Assembly: GCA_016707525.1 (NCBI GenBank)
Contig: JADJHP010000002.1
Span: 318,501-382,500 of the forward strand
Length of the DNA stretch: 64,000 bases
From: Ignavibacteriota bacterium
Lineage (GTDB): Bacteria > Bacteroidota > Ignavibacteria > UBA10030 > UBA6906
Reading direction: 5' to 3'
Part shown: piece after piece, positions 25,926 to 37,415 of the stretch
Position numbering within the stretch: position 1 is the stretch's first letter
Layout of the letters: each line of letters begins with the position of its first letter
Made by a program: the position numbers and the translations under genes
The notes under the pieces: generated by a model
What the model was told of the DNA's origin: nothing
Databases searched by the model: none
What the model saw: only the letters and a program-made list of their open reading frames with translations

Positions 25926-28900
25926 ATGCGCCCCGCGTATCACACGGTCACCGCACTTGCTCATTTCATTACTGGTCTTCTGCCCGGTCGCCAGCGGGCA
26001 GACCCACGCCTTTGCCAATCCAGGATTTGAGGAGGGCAAGGACGGCCTTCCCCGATGGTGGAGCGTCTCGATCGCTCCCGACGGGGAGAACCGGTCCTTC
26101 CGGGATACCACCATCGCGCGCTCAGGCATCGCCAGCCTTCTCATCGACAACAAAGGGCCCGGGAGCAGTGTTGCAACTTCCGTTGAAGTGAGTCTCACCA
26201 TAGGCCATCTGTACCGGCTGTCCGCCTGGGTCCGGACCGCGCATGCGGCCGCTGATCCGACCTCCCGCTATCCCACGGCCCTGGCTGCGACCATTGGCAT
26301 GCGATCATTCCCCTTCACCATGAGCTCTCCTGCGGTGGCAGGGACGCGGGAGTGGACACGGGTCGAGGTCCTCTTCTTTGCCACGCGTGCCACGGACCGC
26401 ATCGCGCTCCATCTTGGCCACAATGGAACGGCGACGGGGAAGGCGTGGTTTGATGATGTCCTCCTCGAGGAAGTGAACGATATCAGTGCGTACATCCCGC
26501 CGGAGACCGTGAAGTGGTTCGGGCCGGCATTCCGGTACACGGACAAGGGGTGGATCAACGTGCACATCGAGGGGAAGCCGTACGAACGGGGATATCAGTA
26601 CGGGACGCTGCTTGCGCCCGAGATCGTTGCGTACATGGAAAAGCTTGCGGTGCGCCAGAACGGCGACAATCCGCGCGCCGGATGGAATGACCTGCGCACG
26701 ATGACCGACGCGCTCATGCTCCGCCAGTACGATCCCGAGTATCTCGAAGAGATGCAGGGCATCGCCGATGGTGCGGCAGGGGCCGCTGCCAGGATCCACG
26801 GCCGCACGGTGAACCTGCTGGATATCGTCACCATCAATTCCGCGGTGGACCTCAGCCAGCTCGGCAGCGCACTCGCCGAGACCGCGCATCCGCTTTCAGG
26901 CAGGAGTTTCCGGAAGGATGAGGAAGAAGCGCGTGCCGCGGAGCGGCTGCACAAATGCTCCTCGTTCCTCGCCAACGGCAGTGCGTCGCGCGATGGCCGG
27001 ATCGTGTTCGGACAACTCTTCATGTGGAGCGGGTACACCGGCGTGCATTGGGACGTGATCTGTGACGTCCAGCCGGCGAAAGGGCATCGGCTGGTCTATC
27101 AGACCTTTCCCGGGGGGATCCACTCCGGTGCGGATTTCTATATCAACGATGCCGGCATCATGATCGGTGAAACTACCGTGATGCAGACGCCCTTCGACAT
27201 CACGGGGGAGCCGCAGTCATCGCGTATCCGGAAGGCCGCGCAGTACGCCTCGAGCATCGATGATGTGGAGCGGATCCTGACGACGGGGAACAACGGTCTG
27301 TATACCAATGATTGGCTCATCGGCGACACGAAGACCGATGAGACCGCGATCCTTCTCCTCGGTACCGCCACCCACAAACTCTGGCGGAGTTCAAAGAAGG
27401 ACTTCCCCGGTGCAACGGATGGCTTCTACTGGAGCGTGAACAATGCCAAGGATCCCGGGGTGCGGGGAGAATATATCCCGGATCCCTCCAATGCCCCGTT
27501 CGATGTGGTGTACGGAAATGTGAACCGGGACATCGCTTTCTATCAGTATTACCAGCGGCACAAGGGTCGGATCGATGAACTGGATGCGGTCAACGTCATG
27601 GCCACCTCGCCGATCAACCGTCCGCACGCATGCGACGGAAAGATCACGAACTCGACCCTTGCGTCACACATGATGTTCCTTGCGCACTATGGCAAGGTCA
27701 CGCTCCGGGAGAAGATCGTGGACAAGAACAGCCGTCTGATGCCCGATCTTCCCAATGCCCTGCCGCATCTGACGCTGGGATACACGGTGATCAATCCCGT
27801 GTATATCGCTGATCAGTTGAAAGGGAAGAGGCAGGCCGCCATGCCGGAGGTGAAGAAGAGCACGAGATATGCCGAGGTCGAATCCGTGTACACCGTGGCA
27901 AAGAAGGGCCTCTGGATGAACACGGTACTCCCTGCCACAGAGGCGACAACTGGTTCGTCAGCGGGACCGCTTCGTACTGGCAGATGCTGAACGGGCTCGC
28001 GCCGGATGTGTCCGGAGCCGCTACCGGCTCGAGCGATGCGTTCGCAGACCTCAGTTGCCGGCTCCAATACACGATGGACCACGAAGGATCGGTCGCCCCT
28101 GTGAATGCGCGAAGGGTGTACGACCGCTACGGGCACTACGTGATCCCGCGCATCCGCGGGACGTTCGCCCTGCACCAGCTCCGGTTGATGATGGGGAACA
28201 CGGCATTCCTGACGTTGATGCGCAGCGTGCACGACCGGTACAAGAGCAAGACGATGTCGACCGCACAATTCCTGGATGCCGTGCAGGCGGCCGGTGGTGC
28301 CGGTCCTGCCGCGGCTGTGCGCCAGTGGCTCACGCGCGATGACCTCCCCGTGCCGGTGGCGTCCGCTACAGTGGCTCAGGCAGGCGATGCATGGACGCTG
28401 AGAGTGCGGGTGCAACAGTCGGGAACGCCGTACACGTTCACTTCTTCCGTGGCGATCGAAACCGCGGGTGATACGGAATGGAGACCGGTCGTGGTCACCG
28501 GGCCGGATCAGGAGTTCCTGTTCACCACGAAGAAGAAGCCCCTGCGCGTCGTGTTCAATCCGGGGAATGACATCCCCGTCCGCCGCGAGAACAACGCGAT
28601 CTACGGGAATCTCTTCGATGATTTCAGCACGGCACAGATCGTGTACGGGACCGGGCGGCAGACGGAAGCGAACCACACACTGGGCCTCCGGTACCAGACC
28701 ATGATCGCGGATCAGTTCGTGGAGTATCTGTTGCCGCTGCGTCAGGATGCTGAGATCTCAGGCGGTATGATGAAGGAACACGACCTTGTGGTGCTGGGCG
28801 GTGCGGCAGACAATACCCTCGCCGACACGCTTGCGCGTGCGGCAGGTATCGAACTGGGCCGCAATTCCTTCCGTTGGATGGGGAAGACGTATGCGGAGGC

Positions 28901-29105
28901 CGACGAGGGGCTCTTCATTGCGCTGCCGAATCCCTTCGCGCCGGGGAGGATGGTCTATCTCTTTGCGGGCAACAGCGCCCTGCAGTTGTATCAGATGACG
29001 AAGCGCCACCTGTCGCTGCCAACCTGGGCGGTCTTCAAGGGGGAGAACGCCGTGCTGCGCGGGTACCTCGATCCGGCGGCCGGGGCCCTCTCGCTCCAGG
29101 AATAA
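25926..29105 (+). CDS. Secreted C45-type acyltransferase/hydrolase with C-terminal peptidase-like region (two frameshifts)
   Basis: One gene of about 1060 codons spread over three frames. If one C of the run 25931-25934 is ignored, ATG 25926 opens a good signal peptide (MRPRITRSPHLLISLLVFCP). Then follow a carbohydrate-binding-like domain (FANPGFEEGKDGLPRWW) and a C45/phospholipase-B-like domain whose presumed nucleophile cysteine is in KCSSFLANGSASRDGRIVFG. The frame stops at 27990, but the next frame continues the protein (DNWFVSGTASYWQMLNGLAP) if one G is restored near 27941. That last part (ALHQLRLMMGNTAFLTLMRS, FLDAV, VRQWLTRDDLP) resembles the C-terminal part of M1 peptidases. Convergent with plsC, 18 bases away. 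Confidence 0.6.
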
Positions 29106-29123
29106 GGAAGAGCAGGGGGACGG

Positions 29124-29912
29124 TCAGCCCCGCGCCACCGTGATGCCCGTGGAGAGCGACGTGGACATCATCACGAACGCTTCCTTCGCGAGTTGTTCGG
29201 CGCTCTTGCCGCGATAGCTTTCGGGGTCGATCGGTGGAAGAATGCGCACCTGCATGTGGTGGTGGCCCCGGAGCATGATGCCGCGCTTCGGGAGAGCATT
29301 CCCGGTGCCGGAGATCAGGATGGGAAGGATGGGCCTTCTCATCCTGATCGCGAGTTCGAATGCCCCCTCCTTGAACGGACGCATCCGTCCATCCACGGAG
29401 CGGGTCCCCTCCGGAAAGATCATCAGCGAGTTCCCATCCCGTAACGCCACTTCGCAATCCCTCATCATCTTCAGGTTCCCGCGGATCGAACCGCGTTCGA
29501 TCCGGATGTAGCGGTTCAATCCCATGTTCCATCCGATGAGCGGCACACGGAAGTTCTCCGCTTTGGAGACCCACTTATAGTGGAGGTGGAGACGGAACAA
29601 GACCAGGATGTCGGCAAAGGACTGATGGTTGGCGATGATCACGGCAGGCGCATCGACGGCGAGGTGTTCCGTGCCGGTGATCGTGACCTCCCAGAGCGGG
29701 TTCGCCCGGGTGTACAGGGACCCCCAGAACGAGGTGAACCGGTGGAGGAGTCTCAGCCGCCGGTCGAACGGTGCCGTGGCCACGCGCAGGACCACGGCGA
29801 TCGGGAAGAGCGCGAGGGAGGTCAGGAGCATGAACCCCCAGAAGTACACCGTGACGAACAACGAAAGCATCTGTTCGCTCTTCTTCGAGATGAATGATCC
29901 GATGATGTTCAC
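29124..29912 (-). CDS. plsC: 1-acylglycerol-3-phosphate acyltransferase family (PlsC)
   Basis: 262 residues from GTG 29912. An N-terminal membrane helix (FVTVYFWGFMLLTSLALFPI) precedes the catalytic HX4D motif NHQSFAD (H96-D101) and the substrate motif FPEGTRS. It transfers acyl chains to lysophosphatidic acid in phospholipid synthesis, at the inner membrane. GTG overlaps the stop of the M1 peptidase gene (GTGA), with GAGG five bases upstream, so it is translationally coupled to that gene. It is the last gene of the long leftward run. Confidence 0.9.
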   Translation of the reverse strand: MNIIGSFISKKSEQMLSLFVTVYFWGFMLLTSLALFPIAVVLRVATAPFDRRLRLLHRFTSFWGSLYTRANPLWEVTITGTEHLAVDAPAVIIANHQSFADILVLFRLHLHYKWVSKAENFRVPLIGWNMGLNRYIRIERGSIRGNLKMMRDCEVALRDGNSLMIFPEGTRSVDGRMRPFKEGAFELAIRMRRPILPILISGTGNALPKRGIMLRGHHHMQVRILPPIDPESYRGKSAEQLAKEAFVMMSTSLSTGITVARG

Positions 29913-32376
29913 TCGGCCTCGATCACGGTACGCAGCATCTGCTGCTTCCACGCGGGGCGCGATGCATCCGCCAGTTCCCGCTGGAAGAGCGTCCGGTATG
30001 CCGAGGTGGCGAGGAAGTGGCGGGCGACATCGGTGGCCGGCCCCCGGAGGCGGCCATTGGCATGCGACATCGCATCACACAGCGAACGAACAACGTCCTC
30101 GGGGCAATGGTTCAGCGTACGCAGGGCTTCCAAGGCATGCACACGCGTCCGGAATTCATACTCCGGCCTGGCAAGCATACCCAGGGTGTCGAGCGATGAC
30201 CCCTCGCCCAGGCCGGCGAGGATCTCGTGACGGAGGATCCGTATCTGTTGGCCCACGCCCCGATCGGCGGCTGTGCGCGCACAGTAGGACCGTGCCTCAT
30301 CCGGGAACCGCCGTGCAAGCTTCCGGAGCGCCATCGCAACGACCTCGTAGGATGAATCTGCCAGCATGGGCTCGAGGAACGGCCGCTCTTCTTCGGCGAT
30401 GCCGTTGATGATCGAGATGAGTCCCAGACGCACCTCGGCGGAGGGGTCGTGCACTGCCCGCAGCAGGAGCGCGCGGGCGTCGGCGTGGCGATCTGCCGCA
30501 AGTTGCATCACCGCCTCGCCGCGGATCGCGTGGAAGGTCTCACGGTCGTATGCGCGCATGAGTGCGGCACGTTTCTGCTCCGGCGGGAGCGTCCGCATCG
30601 CCACGAGTGCATCATAGCGGTCGATCATCCGCGGGGCCTGTGCCGCCTGGGCGGCCAGCCATGCGAACGGCTTCGGGAAGGATACGGTCTTCAGGATCCA
30701 GCTGCCGGGATCAAAGAGGACGAACGATACCGGCCGGCTTCCCGGGTTCGGGATGACGACCATATGCGTCTCGTTCTCGATCATCACACGGGCGGTGTCC
30801 AGGGTCCCGTCCGCATAATGGACCGCGAAGACAACCGGCATCCGGAACAGGCCCACGAGCTCATCCCGTTGATGGGTCTGCCTGACGGTGAAGACCGTAC
30901 GCCGGAGCCCGCCGAGCGTGTTCTCTTCGACACTGAGCGCATACTGCGGTTCGCCCCCCGGTAGATCCACTGCTCGAAGAACCACGCGGGAGAGAGACCG
31001 AGGACATCCTGGAAGGACTGATACAGGTCGTTGGTCTCCACGGAACCATATGCATGCTTCTTCAGATAGCCGGTGATCACTGTGCGGACCGGTTCCTCGC
31101 CGAAGGTATACCGCATCATGTCGATGACGGCAGAGCCCTTCTGATAGACCCGTTCCGAACCGGCGCCCGAGTGAAGGATCGGAAAGCGGTTCCGTGCCGA
31201 GGCAGCGATCGCCGTCTCCTGTTCTTTCCGTCGTGCCCACTGGTAGGCGTCCTCGCCCGCCGTGGCGCGCACAAAGAGCTTGGGATAGAAGCTGGCGAAA
31301 CTCTCATGCAACCATGCATTGCGGCCTACCCGTCCGGTGATGTAGTCACCGAACCACTGATGCGTGAGTTCATGCAGGTTCACATAGACGTAGTTCCGGT
31401 CAAGATATCCCCGGGCATCCACGAGGAAGAAGTCCCCGAACACGGTGGCCGTCGTGTTCTCCATGGCCCCATACAGGTAATCCTGCACGGGGATCTGCGA
31501 ATAGGATTCCCAGGGATAGGGGACCCCGGTCTCGCGCTCGAGAAAGTCCACCGCCTCCGCCGAATACCGGTATGTCGGTTCGACGCGATCGCGATATTCC
31601 GGATAGTAGTACAGCGACAGAGGGACCCCGCTCGCGCTGCGGCGGCGCTCGATGCCATAGTCACCGATCCCGAGCATGACAAGGTATGTTGCGTGCGGGT
31701 GGTTCATGCGGTAGTGCCACCGGACCGTGCCGTCGGGGTTGCGCGTCTCGGAGACCAGGACACCATTGGAAAGGACCTTGTACTTCGCATCGAACGTCAC
31801 AATGGTTTCGGTGGTGAGCTTGTCGTTCTGCTCATCGTAGCACGGGAACCAGTGACGGTTGTCGATGCCCTGGCCTTGCGACCAGATCTGCTTCTTGCTT
31901 GTCCCGGACAGGTCGTTCCACCCGATGAAATACAGCCCCCGGCGCGGGTTTGCGTCGTAGCGGATGGTGATACTGTCCGTGCGACCCCATGTGGCGGGCG
32001 GGTCGAACTTCACCGTCAGTCCTTCGTCCGTTGACGTGAACGGCGCTGGTTTGCCGCGGTAGGAAACGGATGCGACCCTGATCCCCGGGCCGTTGAGGAA
32101 GAGCGAGTCCACGCGCGGGCGCAAAGGCGTGAACCGATGCGTGACCGTGCCCCGGACGAGGCCCTCTGCCGGTACGAACGAAACCTCCAGGCGCATATGG
32201 AGCATATCCACCGGATGTTCCGGCGGCTCGAATTGCGGTTCGTAGTACCAGCGCGCGGTCGGCGCGGAAGCCTGGGCCAACGCGGTGTTCAATGCCCCCG
32301 TCACCAGGATGATCACTGCAAGAGCGGAGAATGATCTTCGCAGCATCTCGATCACCGTCAGAGTCATCTTCGTCAT
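29909..32376 (-). CDS. Secreted M1 family aminopeptidase with HEAT-like C-terminus (frameshifted)
   Basis: About 822 codons in two frames. The first part, from ATG 32376, has a signal peptide (LRRSFSALAVIILVTGALNT, then ALAQ), the exopeptidase motif GAMEN, the zinc motif HELTHQW and LHESFASFY. At the run of six C (30954-30959 on the plus strand) the frame breaks after FFEQWIYRG; the second frame resumes GEPQYALSVEENTLGG and continues through HEAT-like repeats to the stop at 29909. Restoring one base joins them without loss. Starts 14 bases after the S9 peptidase gene and overlaps plsC. Confidence 0.75.
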
Positions 32377-32390
32377 CGCTTCGCTCGTGT

Positions 32391-35207
32391 TCAGTGTGTG
32401 TCTGGTTCCAGGCCGAACACTTTTCCTTTGTTCACCGCCGGGATGCCCCTGGTCATCCACACCGGTGCGGGGGCATCCTTCAGATAGTGATCGAAGAATT
32501 GCATCAGGCGCACGGACAGGTCCTTGCGGTTCTTGCGCTGCACGAGGTTGTGGGCCTCACCGTTATACGTGAGCATCCACACCGGCTTGTCGAGCCGGCG
32601 CAGGGCGGAGAAGAATTCTATGCTCTGGTACCATGGCACGGCGCCGTCTTCGTCATTGTGCATGAGCAGCAACGGGGTGGTGACCTTATCGGCTGCGAAC
32701 AACGGGGAGTTCTCGATGTACAGATCGCGCCGTTCCCACAGGGTTGCACCGATACGGCTCTGGGAGTGTTCGTACTGGAACATCCGGCTCACGCCGCTTT
32801 CCCAGCGGATCCCGCCGTAGGCACTGGTCATATTGGCGACCGCTGCACCGGCCATCGCCGCACGGAACATGGGCGTCCGCGTTACGATGAAGGCGGTCTG
32901 GTACCCGCCCCAGCTTTGCCCCTGAAGGCCGATACGTGCAGCGTCAACGAAGCCCGCCGCGATGAGTCTCTTCACTCCCGGGATGATGCAATCCACGGCG
33001 CTCTGGCCGGGATACCCTCTCCGGTACACGATATCCGGTATGAAGACCACATAGCCGTTGCTTGCGCACCACGCCGGATTGATCGTTGATGCGCTCGGGG
33101 CGGGGGAGAAGTACCTGTTCAACAGGTCGGAGTTGCGCTCGTAGTAATACACGATCATCGGATACTTCTTCTTCGCGTCGAATCCTTCGGGTTTGTAGAG
33201 CAGGCCATCGAGCGGCTTGCCGTCAGCGGATCGCCATGAGAAGAGTTCCACGGTTCCCCAGCGGTACTCCTTCTGCTGGAGGTTGATGTCGCTGATCCGC
33301 GTCTGGTCCGTGAAGGGCGCTCGCGCAACAAAGAGTTCGGGCGAGGTGATGAAATTGCTCTTCTGGAAGATGAACACCGAGTCCTTGCGCGCCCGGATCA
33401 GCGTGGTATAGTCGAACGCCTGTTGCACGAGCGTGACCGGCGCCCCCGAGGCCGGGAGAGAGGTCCGTGCATATCCCGCATCCTTGGTCCTGGTGTTGAA
33501 CGCCCGGAGAAAGATGTCGTTCCCCGGTGTCAGGAACCGTTCTTCAGGATCGGTGCGGATGTATCGGTAGCTCATGAGCGACCTCCGGCCAGCGCCCCCC
33601 GTGAGCGACGCCGGCGCACGGTGCCCGGTGGGATCGGTGACCCAGATATCATAGCGATCATAGATCAGCAGCAGGGAATCATTCGCGGACCAACCGAGGA
33701 TGCCGTGGGCGGGGGGATCATCGGGCATATCATGGAGTTCATTGTACAGCGGGACCGTGATGCCTTTGGTCACCTGTACTGTCGCTCGTGTCACGACATC
33801 CATGGTGAACCAGTGACGGCTCTTCTGGTCGTACCAGGAGATGTACCGGCCCCCTGGTGAGATGCCTGCGGTTCCTTTGCGCTTTTCCATCACACGGGTG
33901 GCAGCGCCGGTGTGCACGTCGATCAGGTACACATCATTGGAGCCGGTGTTCTCCCAGGAGGTCATGCGACGGTAGGGGACGTCGGAGAGCCCCAGGGCGG
34001 TACCGGCATTTCCCTCGTTGGCGAGGATGACCGTGGGGACCGAAGGGGAGCCCAGCTGGCGGATGGTGCGTGCATCGATATGCAGAACGGCGAGGTAGGT
34101 GCGCTTGCGTTCCTGTTCGAGATTCTTGTTCTGTTGTGTCTGGAGGAAAGGATCCTGCCAGTTCCAGACATCCAGCTTTGCTGTTTCTTCATCGAAGAGC
34201 GTCGTGTCTTCGGGGATCGGCACGGGGGCGGTCCCGAAGAAGAGCCGGGTGCCGTCCTTCGAGAAATCGGGAGTGCGGTTCTCGCTGACGAGCCAGCCGT
34301 CGGGTACGCCGGTCGTCGTCGTATCTGCGACGGGCAGAGCACTGTCGGCTCCTGCATTCCAGTAGTACAGCGTGTAATAGCGTTGCTTCGCTTTGGAGGT
34401 GTCGCGATCGGCAAGGAACGCGGCCTGGTTGCCCGCATCATCCCATGCCGCGGCACGGTAGGTACCCTTTCCGGCCAGCAGTGTGTCCACTGTGGCGGAC
34501 CGTGTGTCGAAGCGATAGATACCGGGCGTGACCGTGCTGTCCTTCGCCGCGCATGTGAACAGGAGGCCGGTCCCGGGTTCATTGAAGACGTAGTCCGTTA
34601 CGCCGGCATACCGGAATTCTTTGCCGTCCTCGAGGCGGCGGATGACGAGGGATGCGCCTTCATCCTTCTTGTCCTTACCCGCCGCATCATCGGCTGCATC
34701 GGCATCAGCCCCGTCCTTCTTTTTCGTCTCTGTCCGCGTGGAGTCCTTCTCAATCTGCCAGGCGATCCACCCCGCGCCCTTCTCGGGGAACTTGAAGGAC
34801 TTCACGCGGGGATCCCGCACCAGGGAATCCGCTCCGAAGCGCAGGATCGCGAGGGAGTCTTTGGGGAGTTGATCGGGTTTCTTCTTTGCGATCTTCGCTT
34901 TCCGTGTTTCGGCGAAGGGGGCTTTGATGATGAATGCGGCATACCGGGAATCCCACGAGATCCGGGGCGCTGTACCGCGCGCGACGGTATCCATGGCTCC
35001 GGTTCGTACGGTACGGATGACCAGGGCGGCATCCCCTTCCTGGGGCTCGATCACATAGACGATATGGTCGCCATCTGCGCTGATGGCTTCCCCGCTGATC
35101 TTCTTCCACCCGTCATAGACGGTATGATCGAGGGGTTTCTTGTCGGCGGCGAACGCGGAGAGCGTGAGCAGCGAAAGGACGGCAAGAGTCGGAATGCGTA
35201 GGCGCAT
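32391..35207 (-). CDS. Secreted S9 family (prolyl oligopeptidase-like) serine peptidase
   Basis: 938 residues from ATG 35207, with CAGGA seven bases upstream. Signal peptide MRLRIPTLAVLSLLTLSAFA. A long beta-propeller-like N-terminal region with a low-complexity Asp/Ala/Lys segment (KKKDGADADAADDAAGKDKK) is followed by an alpha/beta-hydrolase domain with the nucleophile in GQSWGGYQ (S765), and acid and histidine in MHNDEDGAVPW and YNGEAHN. It probably digests peptides outside the inner membrane. It pairs with the M1 peptidase gene 14 bases downstream. Confidence 0.88.
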   Translation of the reverse strand: MRLRIPTLAVLSLLTLSAFAADKKPLDHTVYDGWKKISGEAISADGDHIVYVIEPQEGDAALVIRTVRTGAMDTVARGTAPRISWDSRYAAFIIKAPFAETRKAKIAKKKPDQLPKDSLAILRFGADSLVRDPRVKSFKFPEKGAGWIAWQIEKDSTRTETKKKDGADADAADDAAGKDKKDEGASLVIRRLEDGKEFRYAGVTDYVFNEPGTGLLFTCAAKDSTVTPGIYRFDTRSATVDTLLAGKGTYRAAAWDDAGNQAAFLADRDTSKAKQRYYTLYYWNAGADSALPVADTTTTGVPDGWLVSENRTPDFSKDGTRLFFGTAPVPIPEDTTLFDEETAKLDVWNWQDPFLQTQQNKNLEQERKRTYLAVLHIDARTIRQLGSPSVPTVILANEGNAGTALGLSDVPYRRMTSWENTGSNDVYLIDVHTGAATRVMEKRKGTAGISPGGRYISWYDQKSRHWFTMDVVTRATVQVTKGITVPLYNELHDMPDDPPAHGILGWSANDSLLLIYDRYDIWVTDPTGHRAPASLTGGAGRRSLMSYRYIRTDPEERFLTPGNDIFLRAFNTRTKDAGYARTSLPASGAPVTLVQQAFDYTTLIRARKDSVFIFQKSNFITSPELFVARAPFTDQTRISDINLQQKEYRWGTVELFSWRSADGKPLDGLLYKPEGFDAKKKYPMIVYYYERNSDLLNRYFSPAPSASTINPAWCASNGYVVFIPDIVYRRGYPGQSAVDCIIPGVKRLIAAGFVDAARIGLQGQSWGGYQTAFIVTRTPMFRAAMAGAAVANMTSAYGGIRWESGVSRMFQYEHSQSRIGATLWERRDLYIENSPLFAADKVTTPLLLMHNDEDGAVPWYQSIEFFSALRRLDKPVWMLTYNGEAHNLVQRKNRKDLSVRLMQFFDHYLKDAPAPVWMTRGIPAVNKGKVFGLEPDTH

Positions 35208-35282
35208 GATGGATCCTGACCTGTGGATGTGACACATCGGCACAGCGCGGCCCCATCGAACCTGCGGGGCCCGGATGTGCGG

Positions 35283-36437
35283 TTACGTGAACTTGGACAG
35301 CAGCATGGCGTTGGTGGGGTACTGCTCGAGCAGTTTCTGGACCGCCAGCATGGCTTCGCGCGGGCGCATCCGGGAGAGTGACCTCCGCAATGCCTGGTGC
35401 CGGTCGTTCTCTTCGCCGAAGAGCAATTCCTCACGGCGTGTACCGGACAGATTGAGACTGATCGCAGGAAAGATGCGCTCGTCCGCCAGTTCCCGGTCCA
35501 GGACCAGTTCCATGTTGCCGGTCCCTTTGAACTCCTGGAAGATCAGTTCATCCATGCGCGATTCGGTCTGGATCAGGGCGGTCGCGATCATTGTCAGCGA
35601 TCCTCCTCCCTCGATCTTCCGGGCGGCACCGAACATGCGCTTGGGGATCTCCAGAGCGCGGACATCCACGCCACCGGACATGGTGCGGCCGGTACCGCGC
35701 TGGTGGACGTTGAAGGCCCGTCCGAGGCGTGTCAGGGAGTCCATCAGCACCACCACATCCTTGCCGGTTTCGACCTTCCGGCGCGCATATTCGAGGACAA
35801 GCTGGGCAAGGCGCACATGCAGTCCGCCTTCACTATCGCTTGAGCTGGCGAACACTTCCCCTTTGATCGATCGGCGCATATCCGTGACCTCCTCCGGCCG
35901 TTCGTCGATGAGGAGCACGGCGAGTTCGATGGAGGGGTGGTTCCGGCTGATCGCATGCGCGAGTTGTTGCATGAGCATCGTCTTGCCGGCCTTGGGTGGC
36001 GAAACGATCAGGGCGCGTTGGCCCTTGCCGATGGGGCAGAACAGGTCGACGACGCGCATCGGCCGGTCGCCAAGCCGTCCTGCGACCGAGTCGTCCCGTC
36101 CTTCGAGTTTGATCCACTCATAGGGAGAGATCACATCATGGCTGGTGAAGTCGGGGAGAGCCACCCACGCACCCGGGGCGAGGCCGTTCACGGTATGGAG
36201 CTCTTCCATGATCGGGTTCGGGTTCCGCCCCTGTCGTGCGAGCCCTTCGAGGACGGAGCCCGCACGGAGGTTGTTGTCCCGAACCTGCCGTGCGGTGACC
36301 ATCACGTCGCCCGGTTGGGGCTGGAGGGTCAGGGAGCGCGTGCGAACGGCTCCACCGCCGCGCGTGTCCAGTTCGAGGATGCCTGAGAACGGGAAGGGTG
36401 ACATCTTTGGCTGAGATTGCTGCTGATGCTGCTGCAT
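35283..36437 (-). CDS. rho: Transcription termination factor Rho
   Basis: 384 residues, a little shorter than E. coli Rho (419) because the N-terminal domain is trimmed to a Gln-rich tail. The RNA-binding domain begins SGILELDTRGGGAVRTRS; Walker A is SPPKAGKT (146-153); VLLIDERPEEVTDMRRS and DSLTRLGRAFNVHQRGTGRTMSGG are the Walker B and secondary RNA-site regions. AAAGGAG lies within the end of the upstream permease gene, nine bases away, so rho is part of the sugar-importer transcript, which is unusual. Probably also read from an internal promoter that I cannot locate. Confidence 0.93.
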   Translation of the reverse strand: MQQHQQQSQPKMSPFPFSGILELDTRGGGAVRTRSLTLQPQPGDVMVTARQVRDNNLRAGSVLEGLARQGRNPNPIMEELHTVNGLAPGAWVALPDFTSHDVISPYEWIKLEGRDDSVAGRLGDRPMRVVDLFCPIGKGQRALIVSPPKAGKTMLMQQLAHAISRNHPSIELAVLLIDERPEEVTDMRRSIKGEVFASSSDSEGGLHVRLAQLVLEYARRKVETGKDVVVLMDSLTRLGRAFNVHQRGTGRTMSGGVDVRALEIPKRMFGAARKIEGGGSLTMIATALIQTESRMDELIFQEFKGTGNMELVLDRELADERIFPAISLNLSGTRREELLFGEENDRHQALRRSLSRMRPREAMLAVQKLLEQYPTNAMLLSKFT

Positions 36438-36446
36438 GCTGCTCCT

Positions 36447-37415
36447 TTACGCCGCTCCCAACGCCTTGCGGCGCTGCCTCCAGCGGTCCAGGGCGACCGC
36501 GATCACGATGATGACGCCGGTGACTATTTCCTGGACCCAATTCGGGAGGCCCATCTGGGCACACCCCGAGCGGATGACGGTCATGATAAGTGCGCCGACG
36601 ATGGTGCCGGCGATCGAACCCTCGCCGCCATTCAGGCTTCCGCCGCCGATGACGACGGCAGCGATGACATCCAGTTCAACGCCCGAGGCGACGGTCGGGT
36701 CGCCCACCGTGAGCCGGGAGAACTGCAGGATACCCGCAACGCCGGCGAATGCACCGCCGAGCGAATAGACGATCAGTTTGACCCGGTCCACGGGTACGCC
36801 GCACAGCCGTGCGGTCTGTTCGTTCGACCCGATGGCGATGATATGGCGGCCGAGCCGGGTGTACAGCAGGACGCCGGCCACGAGGAACGAGAGGCCGATC
36901 GCGAGCCACACTCCCCACGGGACGATGCGCCAGCCCTCGCCCTGCGGGAGCGCTGCCAATAGCTCTTTCAACCATGTGAGCGGGGCGTCGATCTTCTGCT
37001 CGTGCGCAAATCCCTTGGCCGCTCCGCGCACGACGAGCAGGGTGCCGAGGGTGACAATGAAGGGGACGACCTTGAGCCGCGTGACCAGATAGCCGTTCAA
37101 AAATCCGCAGAGGAGGCCGGTGGCGATGCCGCCGGACGCCGCGACGAGTGGCGGGAGCCCCGCCTGCAGCAGTGCCGCGGTGATGACCGTGACGAGGGCA
37201 ATGATCGATCCCACGGACAGGTCGATGCCGCCCGCAATGATGATGAGCGTCATGCCGAGCGCAGCGGTCCCGACGATCGCCGTCTGCCGTGCGATGGTCT
37301 CAAGATTGTTCAACGACGAGAAACTCGACGGCCCGCCGATCGCAAACAGCGCGAAGATCAGAATGAGTCCGATGAGCGGTCCGAGTGTCTGGGCAAGTGA
37401 AGATGTGCGTTTCAT
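36447..37415 (-). CDS. Ribose-type ABC importer permease (second system)
   Basis: 322 residues with the RbsC signature GMTLIIIAGGIDLSVGSIIA and VIGGGSLNGGEGSIAGT near the C-terminus; about eight to ten helices. The start overlaps the ATPase stop by 4 bases (ATGA). With the ATPase and the lipoprotein it forms a complete importer. The sugar is not evident. Confidence 0.92.
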   Translation of the reverse strand: MKRTSSLAQTLGPLIGLILIFALFAIGGPSSFSSLNNLETIARQTAIVGTAALGMTLIIIAGGIDLSVGSIIALVTVITAALLQAGLPPLVAASGGIATGLLCGFLNGYLVTRLKVVPFIVTLGTLLVVRGAAKGFAHEQKIDAPLTWLKELLAALPQGEGWRIVPWGVWLAIGLSFLVAGVLLYTRLGRHIIAIGSNEQTARLCGVPVDRVKLIVYSLGGAFAGVAGILQFSRLTVGDPTVASGVELDVIAAVVIGGGSLNGGEGSIAGTIVGALIMTVIRSGCAQMGLPNWVQEIVTGVIIVIAVALDRWRQRRKALGAA

